A stretch of DNA of 64,000 nt from Enoplolaimus lenunculus (GCA_030248215.1 JASANG010000517.1:50998-114997); one strand, 5' to 3'; counted from the first letter of the stretch, positions 23,331 through 35,703 are shown. Translations and numbers: made by a program. Notes: generated from the sequence alone by a model not told the origin.

Positions 23331-24328
23331 ATATTTTATAATCCCAGTTGCACCATGGCTGTTATAGTATATAAACGCTTTTTCGCGTGTCTAAAAATTC
23401 CTAACTTTAAACTAAAAGCGATTACGAATCACTTAGGCTTTAACCATCGCTAAATTTAAATCAAACACTCACTGTACAGTTTATTAAGTAAATACTGTAA
23501 AAATCACATAATTACAAACGGGATTAGCTTTAAAATGGATTAAATAACAAAATTTATGCATATTGTGCCAGCATCATGAATGTTACCTTTTCCTAACCAT
23601 AAAGACAGAGCCGATCATAGCTATAGAAAGTTTAAGTACTCTTTAAAAGAACAACTTTAAATCAGGTAGAAAATTTCTGTGCACCTGTCTGCTGATACAA
23701 TGACTGGTTTAAAGGAAAACATTCGGATATTTGCTCAAAAAATTGCAGGCATGGTCTGGGACACATTTTACGCTCCTGTAGAACTTTTGCCGAATGTTCC
23801 GACAACTTCGCTAGTGAAACTTTTTGCAAGTAATTTGTTTTATTAAAAGTTGTATTGTTTTGAATGTGTTGCAAAATTTTAGGCATTTCTTTATATTGTG
23901 AAAATTTGTCATAAAACAAACCATTTTTTGACATTTTATGGGTTATATCGTTAAAATTTAGAGAATTCGTGATTTTAGAAACCTGATTTTATTTCACGTC
24001 CGGCTCTGACAAATGTTGTCGACGTCATATACTGGCTTTGGGTTTTCATTCCTTTCGGTTCACCCTGCTATAGGCCTATTATGGCTTCACCGAGTATACG
24101 TTGCGTAAATATCGATATATTTTTGCTTTAAATGTAAGTATATATTAAAACTTAACGCAATACACTTTATCTTACCTGTCATTTAAACAAACATTAAATC
24201 TTTTGGGTTTGCATACTAAAAACGTTTGCAACCCAGGTTTATTTGTCTTAAAATTTGAAATTCCAATAATTAAATTATATTTCGAAACGTGTTAAGCCCT
24301 TCGTATATAGAGTAGACATTGAACAACT

Positions 24329-24477
24329 GGCCCATGTTAGTTTAAGGGGCGTCCAGGTTTCCGATGGGTCTATAAAAGAGTAGGTTTAGATTCTAGATTA
24401 CATTTTTTGCTTAGGCTTAGGCTTAGGCTTAGGAATATGCTTAATCTACTGTTACGCCCCTTAAAGTAACATTTGCC
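24329..24477 (+). mobile_element. CTTAGG-core MITE with perfect 8-bp target duplication
   Basis: Starts ggcccatgttagtttaaggg and ends cccttaaagtaacatttgcc, flanked by GAACAACT on both sides (24321-24328 and 24478-24485). The core holds four CTTAGG units in a row. The termini differ from the GTATAGAACAGG copies in the same way as the copy at 35545-35703, so these two form a subfamily. Confidence 0.88.
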
Positions 24478-25093
24478 GAACAACTTATAGCTCTGCAGAA
24501 CGTGAATTAATACAGGGGATTCGCAGTGATTAACACAGAATTTGCAGCGTTTTAATAATACGCGCATACACAGTGCAAATTATCCACAGTATGAAACTTC
24601 CTCGGCTCGAGCGTCAAGTTCCAATAGCTGAGTGGTGACGGGATTCAAACTGCTGTTTGAATCGTGGCTTTCACGTAACAGTACTAAATATTCATGTGAG
24701 AAAGGTTTAATGCTAAATATATAAACGAGATTATTGATTGTCAATGTACAACCATAAAACCAACAACACTATCACGTCAGCCAAATTAAGCACCATAACT
24801 GCGACCATTAATAAAATTACCCCAACCAGATGCTATAACATTCGGTTGAAATTTATTGCAGAATACAAACCTAAACCTAAATGACACTCAATTGCTGTCA
24901 ATGCAACCTCTGAACAAAAATCACACGAGGTTGGCCCCCGCAACATTACCCACACATGGGCGTGGCCAGGATTTCAAAATAACCAGCCGCTTGAGTAACT
25001 AGCTGAAAAAGAGCCAAAAAACCTCTTCACAAAAATCCGAACCCGAGATTCGATCCCTAACTCCCTTCCCCTGGTTACTCCCCTGCGTCCAGG

Positions 25094-27249
25094 TTAAGAC
25101 GCAACCGAATCAGTATCCTGATCAGCACCGGTCACGCTAATATCGTCATTGTCATCATTGAAATCATTCAAATTACTCAAATTTGATGAATTCGTTTTGT
25201 TTTTCCGTGCGTCAGGTACAATTTCTCGTAAAGTATTAATAATCATATAGCGACTGAATACAATATACAGTATGCGAAACCATGCCAGTTGACTGCGATA
25301 CTGAAACATTGCACGTTGCGCAGCAAATATCGACTGATACGGCGACAAAAATCGATGCGTCGATCCGTCAATGTGACTAAAAATCGCATCGGCAATGCTT
25401 GAATATTTACGAATTAAATTTACCGATTGCAACGCGAATATCTTTGTATTTGCTGGTAGCATTTGTTTGGTCGCCATATGCTGACATGCCTTAAAAATGA
25501 CAATTAGCACTAACATTAATTGATACATTATTAATCACTCTTCAGATGTCCGCTGTTATCCCCCGTCACAGCCAGTGCTCTGTAAAAACACTGTACTTAA
25601 AATACTATAATTATATTTTACTAACTTTTTTAAGTATAAGTGTACAAAATATTGCGTAAAACTTTGCTTAAATAGTGTAAATAAGTAAAACTAACTGCTG
25701 TCATTTCTTGATTAATTAAGTAAATGTAAAGCTAAAAATTTTGTGTTCGCTTAAAATTAAGTAAAACTTTGCCAAGCGCCATAGAAAGTAAAACCGACAC
25801 TAATTCGGCAACAGTTTTGCTTAATTTTAAGTATATTTTTTAGTGAGTGTTTGCCCAAAAATGGTACAATTTGGCAAAAAATAGGCTACATGTTTGTTTG
25901 AGCTTCTCATGACCTACCCTATTCGTTCCAGAATCAAATTTGATTTCTTAAATACAGATTTGGGAGTTCCTTTGGTCCCCCCTTAACATTACAATCACAT
26001 AAATCAAACTTGCACACTTCTACGAATTTAAGCCACCGCAAAAAATTTGCTAAACGCAAAACTGTCAAAAAATATCTTGCCAGTACTGTAACGCAAATAA
26101 TAACAATAACAATAAAAAACAATAAATACTAAAAAATAAAATTCGATAAAGTGATCAGCAGGTCTAGACATTAGTCTCAATACTAAAAATACAATAATAA
26201 AAACACAAAACTAAAAACATAAAATGAAACTAACCTTAAAGATTGCAATATGATTCAGATGGCCCGAGACTCCATAATCGTCAAACGTAATCAATGTGTC
26301 GATGCTTAATTTTGAAACGTATTTCACAACGATATCTCTGATGACCGCTTTATTCCACAATCTGTATGGATCGTCAGGCAGTTTTGTATGCTCGACTAGA
26401 GTAATATTCGATGGCGGCAGACCAAGCATTGAGCATGAATTGCGCAGTTCCACCTTGCGTTGTAGACCTAAATTTACATTTTATTACTAAAAATATACTA
26501 TGGACTTTGTTAGTAGACGTAAAATTTGAATTTTATTAAAATTAATTTTAAAACAATAATTGAACTAATATTTTTAGCAGCAGAGTGTCAGCGATTCGAA
26601 ATACATTTTCCGAATATTTATTACAAAATACATGCAGTTTAATTTTGTGAACACATTTTCACATAAAATACAGAAGCGTAGCTAGAAAATAGCATTGATG
26701 AAACATATAAAAATAATCTATTTTATAATATTCAAAACATAAAACTACACGTATTGCTTAAATCGCCCACCTACAACTAACCGAATTACATACGTTTCGA
26801 CGGTATAATTATGCAAGCTTACAATTTTACGCAGAGATGACGAAATAAGATAAATGTAAAATTCAACAGTAATCAGCGAAAAAAGGCAAGGTAATGCACC
26901 CATAGGGTCGCAAAATTAATTAATATTTTACAACGAAAAAACTTTGAGATTTTAGAAAAAAAACTTTAATTGATATTTCAATTGAAAACATTTCAACTGA
27001 TCTTGCCGACTAACCTTGTCTTCTATAGTTACCCGACGAGAGACACAATAAATGTACATCGGTTCCATTATTCAGTAACGACGTTATTAACGGTGCAAAA
27101 AACATACATTCATCGTCCGGATGAGCAATTACAATTAACGCACGTTGCGCTGCAATTCGCTTGCGTTCATGTGAGCCGACACGTGTTGCATACCAATGGA
27201 ACGCAACTGTAACTGCAGCAACTGCAGTACTGACAAGCGCAAACCACAT
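25094..27249 (-). CDS. PIGL: PIG-L, GlcNAc-phosphatidylinositol de-N-acetylase
   Basis: Second step of GPI-anchor synthesis, de-acetylating GlcNAc-PI at the cytoplasmic face of the ER. Exons in transcript order: 27249-27015, 26467-26235, 25489-25094. Phases agree and give 287 aa; human PIGL is 252. An N-terminal hydrophobic segment (residues 1-20) fits the single membrane anchor. The metal site is visible as AHPDDE (His43, Asp45, Asp46) and GVSGHLNH (His148, His151), the two hallmark motifs of the LmbE/PIG-L deacetylase fold. Exon 3 carries the family's C-terminal block, LQSVNLIRKY, then RSQLAWFRILYIVFSRYM, the match to the human end. About 30 extra residues follow, rich in Asn, Asp and Ser, ending TDSVAS. 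The gene looks intact, and the upstream ATG at 27249 is the only sensible start. Confidence 0.95.
25585..25850. repeat. AT-rich palindromic element near PIGL
   Basis: The left part (acactgtacttaaaatac) and right part (ttaattttaagtatatttttt) are rough inverted copies, with AAGTAAAAC/GTTTTGCTT words between them. It lies in PIGL intron 2. Family and ends are uncertain. Confidence 0.35.
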
Positions 27250-27599
27250 AATATTAATACGTCAACGAATCATTTTGTTGAAATGTAGTATTACACTCTA
27301 CATAAAAAACCGAAATAAAATCTTCAAACCACAACAATTTGTTGCTAACATCAAAACAATAGTTGTTCTATCAATCTAAAACAGAAATAACATACATTAT
27401 GTTTATTACTGCACCTTTATAGAGCCATTACGTTCCAAGCTGAAACAAAACCAACAAATACAGTAATTATTGGACCCTCCTGGTAATAATACCTGGCAAT
27501 GGCGAAGTGGACTTTTTGGCAAACACCGAGCACTACCGAATTGGACGTCCTAGTGAAACCTAATAATCCCGAAATGGACCTACTGGTAAAAAACTAGCA

Positions 27600-27825
27600 A
27601 AGCTGCTACCCTAGCCGTCGTAAAGAGGCAAACGTATTACCAACGTTAAAAATGTTTAATTTGCTAATTTAGCAGATACCCGGAAAGAATTGTTAGTTTA
27701 GTTTTCCGCTTATTTTTCACAAAATCTAAGTAATGCTTTTCGCAAAACTGTGCCAAAAGTTAACAGATAAATTTTGCACAAACGATTTTCTGACGCATCC
27801 GGATGCAAAACTCCGGTTGCACCCT
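27600..27825. mobile_element. CCGG-type hAT-like MITE remnant
   Basis: Shares ttaatttgctaattta and cagataaattttgcaca with the copies at 310-646 and 13448-14061, and ends ctccggttgcaccctg at 27825. The left end is decayed. The CTTAGG MITE follows 12 bases later. Confidence 0.5.
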
Positions 27826-27837
27826 GCAATGTTCATC

Positions 27838-28003
27838 GGCCCATGTATAGAACAGGGGCGGATCGTTTTCCGGAGGGGCTATAATAGGGTCAGTTTAAGC
27901 TTTAGACTAATTTATTGCTTAGGCTTGGGCTTAGAGTTAGGCTTAGGAGTAGGCTCATCTATACGCTTATACCACTGTTCCGGCCCTGTTCTATACATGG
28001 GCC
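27838..28003 (+). mobile_element. CTTAGG-core MITE, best-preserved termini
   Basis: Starts GGCCCATGTATAGAACAGGG and ends CCCTGTTCTATACATGGGCC, a perfect 20-bp inverted repeat. It is flanked by GTTCATC at 27831-27837 and 28004-28010. The 166-bp element has no frame of its own. The core runs gctttagactaatttattgc, then four degenerate CTTAGG/CTTGGG/GTTAGG units. This copy best defines the family. Confidence 0.92.
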
Positions 28004-28620
28004 GTTCATCTAATATAGCCTGTCGAACAAAATTTTCAATTCCATCTATAAGATACAATTTTAAGTGAAACTTGACGGTGTAGAGCATATATACACTATC
28101 ATAAAACTATTACACTATGCAATACGTATGTAGTACTTCGTGTACAGTAAGCGCCTGATAGCTACCATTTTCTTACAAATATTTCTTAATATATCGAAAG
28201 ACAAATTGCTATAATTTAACCGCTCAGTAATGATTTCCATTAGCAACAAACAAAAAAACTGAGAGGAATGAATAATTTACTTAAATATTAAAAAGTTAAA
28301 ATGTAAAGTAAACGAATGACACATAAAGCATTCCAACAAGTAACTCGTATCACAATTATCATTTCTTTCAAACAACGACAGATTTTGCTTTTTGTAAACA
28401 AGTAATTAAAATATCAAAATGTTGCAGAATGCAATCCTATTAGAAAACTTAAACACGCAGATCAGTTTCGCGTCAGCTTAAACACAAGAACCTACTTACC
28501 CAATGTCAAAGATTTATAATTTTGTTAACTAAAAATCGAACGATAACACTGAAATACCAGTAAAACTAGCTTTAGCAATTAACACTAGGTACATCCCCAA
28601 TATGTTGGGGTTATACACTC

Positions 28621-28790
28621 GGTCAATTCATACAACATGCCTGTAGCAGTAGTATAAGCATATTCGTAAGACTAAAGCCCAAACGTTAAGGTGCGCCTAT
28701 ACCCAAGCAAAAAATTAGTCTAACGCAAGTTCACACTACTGCAGCGGCCCAGCCGAAAAAACGTTCCGGTTCTGATCTTTACACGGTGCC
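28621..28790 (-). mobile_element. CCTAAG-core MITE, diverged copy
   Basis: Starts ggtcaattcatacaacatgc and ends ctgatctttacacggtgcc. The hexamer core is heavily mutated, but agtagtataagcatattc and aaaaaattagtcta are the family's usual inner blocks. Confidence 0.6.
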
Positions 28791-29164
28791 AAACACCCAA
28801 ATACTAACTGATGATATGTATCCGGTTGACCTTCTGAACCTTTGTTAAGGTATTTAATTAAAGTATACAAAAGTCACCGATTAAAATTAAAACTTAACTT
28901 TGAGAACAACAGTTGAAAAAATGACAAATTTTGAGACAGTATATACATTAATAAAACGAATACAAAATACTCAATATTGCATCATAAGGCAATATTATAC
29001 CAACATGAACGAAAACCAGAAGTGAAAAGAACAACACTGTTATCTTGAATAATAAACATATTAAAATAAAATTATAAATAATATTTATATAAGATCAGAA
29101 TAGCAAAAGAAAAAACAAGTAGAACGAGTAAAACACATCAGAATCACAACCAGTTCACAATAAT

Positions 29165-32100
29165 TTAGTTGCCTTCCACCAGCAACAACAATGCCTTCTT
29201 ATAGTCACCTGACGTATCACTCTGAAAACATAACTCAGAATTGCAGAAAAGTAAAGAAAGAAATAAAACAATTCTTAAAAAAATAAAAAAAAACAGAAAT
29301 TTCATACAACCAAAAAGTTTAGTAAATAATCCGGGATAAGAACCATCAAAATGTGGGCGGGTAGGAAGGAAAAATATTGGAAAACGCTCAATATGACTTA
29401 GATTTGGTCCAAATATGTCATTTCTGGTGCGTGCAAAAATCAAAGTTGTGCCAGGATTATTTACAAAGCATCACCTAAAACTAAAAAGTTCAATCAATTG
29501 TACGGCAAAGGAAAAATTCAGAATGTTATCAAGTGCGCAAATAAAGTCTTATCCATATTACCTATATATATTCCAAGATAAATGTATTAACGTACCGATA
29601 TAGCAGACTTTAGCGATTTCTTATGCACCATTTCATATTCGCGTTTGATTTGAGTCATATCTTTTTCACAACGAGTAACAACGGTACGAATCAAGTCTTC
29701 ATCTCGCGTTCCCATGCCCTAAAACCAAACTGCATAGATCAAAAAGCAGACAGGAAACACGTATCATATAATGCGCCAGTAGTCATTAGACACGTGGATT
29801 TCGATTCCCGAAGTGTGTAGCATCTATCACCAGGTAAAACGTTATGAATGACAAATTTAAATATAACCCTTACAAATTGTTAAAGTTTTCCCGCTAATTA
29901 CGTTAATACGTATAAGATAACTTTTAAATCACGCACTTAAGACCACTAGATTGTATTTCTAGTGGGAATGTTCGTATCATGAACAGAGCACCACACTTCG
30001 CTTTCGATAAAAACCCAGAAAACACGTAATTGTAACGCACCTTCATTGAATAAAACAACTTGTTCGCGAAATATAGCGGTCGATTTTTGACGCACATAAC
30101 TGAAAACAAACAAAAAACACCAAAAGCACATTATATTGACCGCTTTAATTTCTATTCAAGCGAGCGAAAACATGAATTATTTTTGAATAATTTAAACGCA
30201 AAATCAGTGAAAATGGATATACAGGCGTATGCATTGTAATCTAATTGGCCACTTTCCAGTGTTTACGATGCTTCTGCCAAAACATCGCCCTCATCATTGT
30301 GACTGCAAAACCTAAAGTTTCAACTTAGTATTTACATTTTTATTTTAATTTCGACACCGCACCAAATCTAATACGGCCCCAAAAATTATGTAATCATATT
30401 ATTCAGATATGAGAGTAGAAAGGATTTTGGGAAAAAGGGTCACGTTCTATAAAACTCTCGAAACCTCAGTTTTGGACAACAATCCCAATAACACAAAGAA
30501 GTTTGACCCCCAACCAAACACTTGTCTACTGTCCTGACTATAGAAAAACACAAACAATTATGAGACAAAAAGACTAAAAACAAAAACAAAAATACAAAAT
30601 AAATCAACAAACCTAAAGTCATGAATGCAGCTTCTACATCTCCAGAGAATTCAGACTTAATAGCTTTTTCGATGCCATGTTTGCGCAACGTGTGATACTC
30701 GCGGAAAACTTGCTGAAGTTGTAGGAAATTTTGTGACGCCAAAATCATGTTAAAAGTCGATTCGTCTGTGCCCAAACGATTTTCTCCAGCTTTGTATAGT
30801 TTCTATAAAAAGCACAATAATCTTCAGATACGAAATACACATGGAACTTTGCTATCAAGTGAACAATACTGGATGTCGTTCGGAACATATTTAATACGGG
30901 TCAAAATAGAAACTTGATCACAAAATAAATGACGAAGATAAGAATTGTAAAATCTGAAGTACACTAATTTCAAAATAACGATTACATACCTCAGCGCTTG
31001 TCCGAGCTTGGCTCGCATTAACAGATCTAGATTCGTCCCGGTTTGCCTGTGAACCCAAAAATACACTATGTAGTTAAAATAGAATCCATCAGTAATAGTA
31101 TATAGCTAATTTCAATGAATATTTTTTCAGACTGGAAAGCCAACTATTTTATTTTCATTCAATTCCTTCTAAAATCTGTAATTTAATTCGAGTTATGTCC
31201 ATGGAGTATTATAGCAATGACATCTACATAATATAAACCTCACCTCCGAAAACAACAGTTACAAATATTAAGCGTAATACTATCTTCTGGATACAATCAT
31301 ACCTGACATAATGAAACCAAAATTCGTTCTAAATCGCCTGAAGTCTCACTCACAATGTCTTTTTCTAAGTCACGCGCAAATACTAAAAAGCAGAAAACAG
31401 CTTGCATTAAGTTGACCCCAAAAGTTATACTATTAACGCAACATGAACAAGAACAAACAACAATACGCACAGGTCGGCTATCAACTCGGTCAATGGCAAA
31501 TAAAAACACAACCGGGCGTTCTCCAAGCAGCGCCAGCACAAGTCAACTCGGAAGAACTCACGCTTTTGCGCTCCGCTCGTGCAACTCTCGCGCAGCTCCG
31601 TTTGCGGTTTTCGAAGATGCTCAACTTGTACGTAAGCAGGACCAATCCTTCCGTATCATACCAGCAAACAGTAGCCAGAATTTAAATGTTTCCTACACTT
31701 CCATTCCCGTATAGAAATCCAAAATTTTCATAGCCTTCAAATCTTAAAACTTTAACTCCTACAGCGCAACTAAATTACACTACAACTAAATTAAACATCA
31801 TCAAAATCAAACAATGAAAAACACAACAACTTACGAAATCGATACGCCATTTTGATATCGTTTATTTCTTGATTTGTTCGTGAGCAAAGGATTTCAATGA
31901 GCAATGCTTCGTCAGTTCCGACTCCGGCCATCGCTTTTCGTAACTGCTTCGCGTCATAATCAGCACTTGAGTCCATCAGCGCGACAATTACGTCTTCAAA
32001 GTGACCTTTCAATTCCTTTACCAATTGTTCGACTAAATCCTAAAACGCAAAACGGAACGAGTCACAAGAAAACAAATGAGCTTTCTCAGCAAAAAATAAT

Positions 32101-34589
32101 ATACACGAAAAATCCATATCAGAATTTCAACTGTCACGGTACATATCCGCGTACGTTTCATCCGAGTTTAATTGTTCCGATGAGCCAATAGATACACACG
32201 AACAGTTCGATGGTAATCTCGTATTGTTACGCTTCAAAATATATTCATTTTTAAATCGTGTTACATTTCAATAGTCTTTTTACAATCACGGCAGAATATA
32301 CCTTCAGCCGTGATTGCGTTTACACCGTTTACAATTTTGCTAATCGTATTCGAGCTTAACAATGCAAGCGACTGCAGTCGAAGCTTGCATCGCAATCGTC
32401 AATGAACGCAATTGTTATATCAGTTTGTGACTCTATCAAGACTATGGACCCGTTAAAATACGAGATTACCGTCGACTCTAAATGGATCGACTTTAGCGAT
32501 TGACCCTTACTTTCAACTGCAAAATCTCGCTCCTAGTGTGAAAGTATTCACTTGATAAATAACACTATTTCCCATCTCAATGTCAATAAACAACAATTCC
32601 TGACATCGCCTGAGCTGCACTCTCTAAATAATAAATGGTTATTGAAAAAATCTATTGAAAACAATCACTTTACCCTTCCATACAACGTTTTGAATGCCAT
32701 TTTAATTTTTTGCCTCTGATCATTTGAGCGGCAACACAAAATTTTCATCACAGCATCTTCGTTGCACCCTAAAAATATCATTGGTCAAAATACAAAAAAC
32801 TAAATTACAAAACCGCTATTTTCAATATTTTATTAAGCCAGTTTTCATGTCCCACATGACAATTTCTGTCGATTCGAAGCATTGATCCTTTAAACTGTAA
32901 GAATGAAAACCACCAATCAAATACGATAAAAGTTTAAAATTTAAAACACTGCCGTATTTCTTTAGCAATATGCGACCGGATACCAGTAGCGTAAAAACCA
33001 GAGCCGGATGGCGATTTTTACCGGAACCGGATAGCCAATCGCACCATGCCCTACACAGCTAAATATTTAGTTTGTAATACCATACGTAATTTTTAAAAAT
33101 GTCTGAGGGTCCGTTATCTAAAAATCTAGATCCGCCACTGCATAGAATGTTTCACTTTGATAACTCAAAGTCGTATTCTATGCATCACACACAGCAAGTG
33201 CAACATTGAAGTAGTCAAATGCTTGCAACCTGCGTCCATAAAATCGTCCGGTTTCGGCTAAACTTAGTACCATTTTCAAAAGCTCAAATTAATACATTTT
33301 TTCAACAACTGCACCAAGACGAATATCGCTGTCAAATTGCAAAATCTCACGCACTCAGCCGTTTCGCCGTTTGCAACAGGCCCCACACCGTAAACATACC
33401 CATTCCTTTCATTGCTTTGTGCAAATTTTCAGCATCACTATTGGCATCAAAATGTGCGTGCGGTTTAACTGTTCCAGAGCACTGTAAACAAAAACAATTC
33501 ATGTACAAATCGATCACACAATGATTGTCCGTGTGCCCAAATTATAGCGTGGATAATGCAATTTTGTCTCACATTTTCATTATCGACATACGGGAATTAA
33601 TTCAAGCATTGGCTTTAGTAGCGCAAAAGCCAAAAATAGATTCGGCAAATGTTACTTTGAGCAGCGTAGCATTTTCTGCAGTATAGTACGTTTATGCTTT
33701 AGACAATTTTTTTCGCTTGTGTTTAGCTTCAGTCTAGGCTTAGTTATAGCATTGGCTTTAGTACCGCAAAAACCAAAAATAGATTAGATCAATGTTACTC
33801 TGAGCGGCGTACCGTTTTCAGCAGTATAGTACGTTTATGCTTTAGACAATTTTTTCGCTTGGGCTTAGCTTCAGTCTAGGCTTAGTTATAGGCTAATGCT
33901 TAGGAATATGTTTATAGTGCTGTTATACGCGTTTAACATTGGACGTAGAATAAGTATTGATTCAGAATTTCACTATAACCCGATGCATATTTATAATGGC
34001 ACGTAGAACTAACGCGCTGCTCCACGCTTGGACACACTGTAGTGACCCGAATAAGAGGAGGGTCGCCATTTTGAGTCCCAATCAATAGGAGTACGTCCCG
34101 CTAATAAGAGTCCGTAAGCGGATATAGACTCTAAACCCTAAATAGAGTCCATAAATTTTAATACTGATTAATAGTGCATAAATGACTAAAGGACCAAGTA
34201 AAACTGAATTCGAAACCTTAAAACATACTTAAATTTTGAAAGTACATTCCTATCCTAACTTTAACGTTGCATTATCGCTAACTTTTTGATACAAGCCAAA
34301 TAAACGTTTAATTCAACGGATAATTACACCGGATATATATTCCTAACAAAAGGCGGCGGAAAGCTGGTTAAAAATAAATAACACTCCGTAACCGAATGCC
34401 AGGCGTGGGTGTACCTTCCCTCTCGAGAGGCCAAATAAATATCAGTCCAACCACTTTGCCGGTCACTACAGTATACTCGTTCGGCCTTACATTTTTCTTC
34501 GCCTCAACATTCACACGAGCTTAATACAATGCACGTTATTATATTTCACTTACGGTGTACGGATCAACATAACGTTCAGAATCAGCCAT
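29165..34589 (-). CDS. Annexin, four-repeat calcium-dependent phospholipid-binding protein
   Basis: Exons in transcript order: 34589-34554, 33481-33400, 32768-32674, 32039-31835, 31382-31303, 31046-30990, 30802-30613, 30099-30041, 29718-29596, 29221-29165. All phases match and give 327 aa, the normal size of an annexin core with a short N-terminal tail (about 20 residues, starting [12 protein letters not shown]). Type-II calcium loops are visible in repeats 2 (AGVGTDE), 3 (NRLGTDE) and 4 (KGMGTRDE), with the acidic partners in ETSGDLE, EFSGDVE and DTSGDYK. Repeat 1 reads KGMGCNED, with Cys where Thr is usual. The protein ends LLLLVEGN. Annexins bind anionic membranes in the presence of calcium and act in membrane trafficking and repair. 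The closest vertebrate class (A7, A11, A13 and others) cannot be decided by eye, so no symbol is given. The gene appears intact. Confidence 0.93.
32985..33050. mobile_element. hAT-like MITE fragment in annexin intron 2
   Basis: Words ACCGGAACCGGATAG, ccagagccggatgg and the end ccaatcgcaccatgccc recall the CCGG-rich family, but both termini are decayed. Confidence 0.35.
33608..33900. repeat. Direct tandem duplication, 2 x ~146 bp, annexin intron 1
   Basis: Two adjacent copies begin ttggctttagtagcgcaaaa (33608) and ttggctttagtaccgcaaaa (33754) and continue in parallel through agtatagtacgtttatgct, tagacaatttttt and cagtctaggcttagttata. Each carries a CTTAGG-like tail, so the duplicated unit is probably part of the CTTAGG MITE family. 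Confidence 0.85.
34037..34471. mobile_element. MITE with CTGTAGTGACC ends, annexin intron 1
   Basis: A perfect 11-bp inverted end (CTGTAGTGACC at the left, GGTCACTACAG at the right) bounds 435 bp. Inside, ccgaataagaggagggtcgc and attttgagtcccaatcaata recur in diverged form at about 11413-11520 (agtgacaaaa, attttgagtccgaatcaata). A related block, cgacccgaataagatgg, is at 1064. The first annexin exon lies only about 80 bp to the right. Confidence 0.7.
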
Positions 34590-35544
34590 AATTAACGGTA
34601 GTACAAACAATAAAACTACGTATAACTAAAATTTAAATACAACTTAATACGTTGATGACCAAGAATTTTCCTAAAGATAAATACGGCAAAACAAAGGGTT
34701 GCGGCAAACTTTACTGCGCTGGACGCCGCTGCAAGGCAAAATCTGTTTGTTGGCGTGTGGCAATTTTTAAAACCGTCACCATGCCGCGTTTCGGCACGCG
34801 GTGAGTATAGCACAACTCTAAATATCTTAAGTTTCATTACTCTTTTCCCATAAATGTATATACTTACTTAATCCACGAGAAAATGGTGCTCATCTTATTT
34901 CAGTACACACAAATTTTTGGGCTAAATACAGCTAAAGGCCCATGAAGTCAAATATGGGAAAAGTAAAGGCAAAAAGACATGGTGGACTCTAAGTAGTTTC
35001 CCGGATCAAAACATATTTCCGGTTTTGGATTCCGGAAACGCCAAAATATTGTTCTGACACATGCAAGTAGGGCGTTCAATCAAAACATAACAGAATGATA
35101 GTGTGACTGCATCAAAAATCAAGGGAATGTACCTGCAAAATCCACTCGTCGAATGAACTTAGAGAAGAAAATCCTTAAGGATGCTCGCGGTACCATTTAT
35201 CACAAAATGTACTGATTCACCGCCTTAAAAATCCAATACGATTCAACCAGTCAAACCGCTGCCCATTCTCTTGATATAAATTGGCACGCAAACTAGCGCA
35301 ATATGCAAAACTTTATTCGTGTAACGTTGACAAACAATAATTAATAGAAAACAAAACTTTCTTTAACGTCGACGGGTCAAAATCAAACATATATTAAAAC
35401 GCAAATGGTAACAATTGTGCAACGAAAATGCAGTATTACATCAACAACACGCCATTCCATTGATAAGACAATTTTCTTTAACGCCTTTATTAACCGTAAG
35501 GAACCAAACCAAATCAAAAACATAGGACTAAGTATTATTCAAGT

Positions 35545-35703
35545 GGCCCATGTTACTTTAAAGGGCGTGCAAATTTCCGGTGGGTCCATAAAAGCGTAGA
35601 TTTAGATTACATTTTTTGCTTAGGCTTAGGAAAACATTTTTGCAACGTTTAGGCTTAGGCATACGTTTAATCTACTGTTACGCCCCTGACAGTAACATTG
35701 GCC
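35545..35703 (+). mobile_element. CTTAGG-core MITE with 8-bp target duplication
   Basis: Starts ggcccatgttactttaaagg and ends cccctgacagtaacattggcc. Flanks are ATTCAAGT (35537-35544) and ATTCAGGT (35704-35711), one mismatch in eight. Same subfamily as 24329-24477. A second, more decayed copy in the other orientation follows directly, to about 35858. Confidence 0.85.

Larger units (their letters stand above)
22813..25093. other. Intergenic: 3' ends of CCDC102 and PIGL converge
   Basis: No recognised exon. It holds a short GAGTCAA MITE (23030-23118), a hAT-like MITE (23176-23330) and a CTTAGG-core MITE (24329-24477). A minus-strand open frame of 90 codons at 23662-23934 has no recognised similarity and no supporting splice context. 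A TTTATT (AATAAA on the minus strand) at about 24852 could be the PIGL polyadenylation signal. Confidence 0.5.
27250..29164. other. Intergenic: PIGL 5' side to annexin 3' side
   Basis: No coding exon recognised. It holds a hAT-like remnant ending at about 27825, the CTTAGG MITE at 27838-28003 and another at 28621-28790. PIGL promoter elements should lie just above 27249, but no TATA box or other motif stands out. Confidence 0.45.

Noticed and set aside
23662-23934. 90-codon minus-strand gene between CCDC102 and PIGL
   Set aside because: No recognised motif, no splice context and AT-rich codon use; likely chance.
30241-30310. Extra annexin exon after a gttttgcag signal
   Set aside because: It would be phase-compatible at its start but encodes nothing annexin-like. 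The exon at 30099-30041 gives the expected [18 protein letters not shown].
35405-35599. Plus-strand frame of 64 codons
   Set aside because: Its 3' half runs into the CTTAGG MITE at 35545, so it is not a conserved coding unit.
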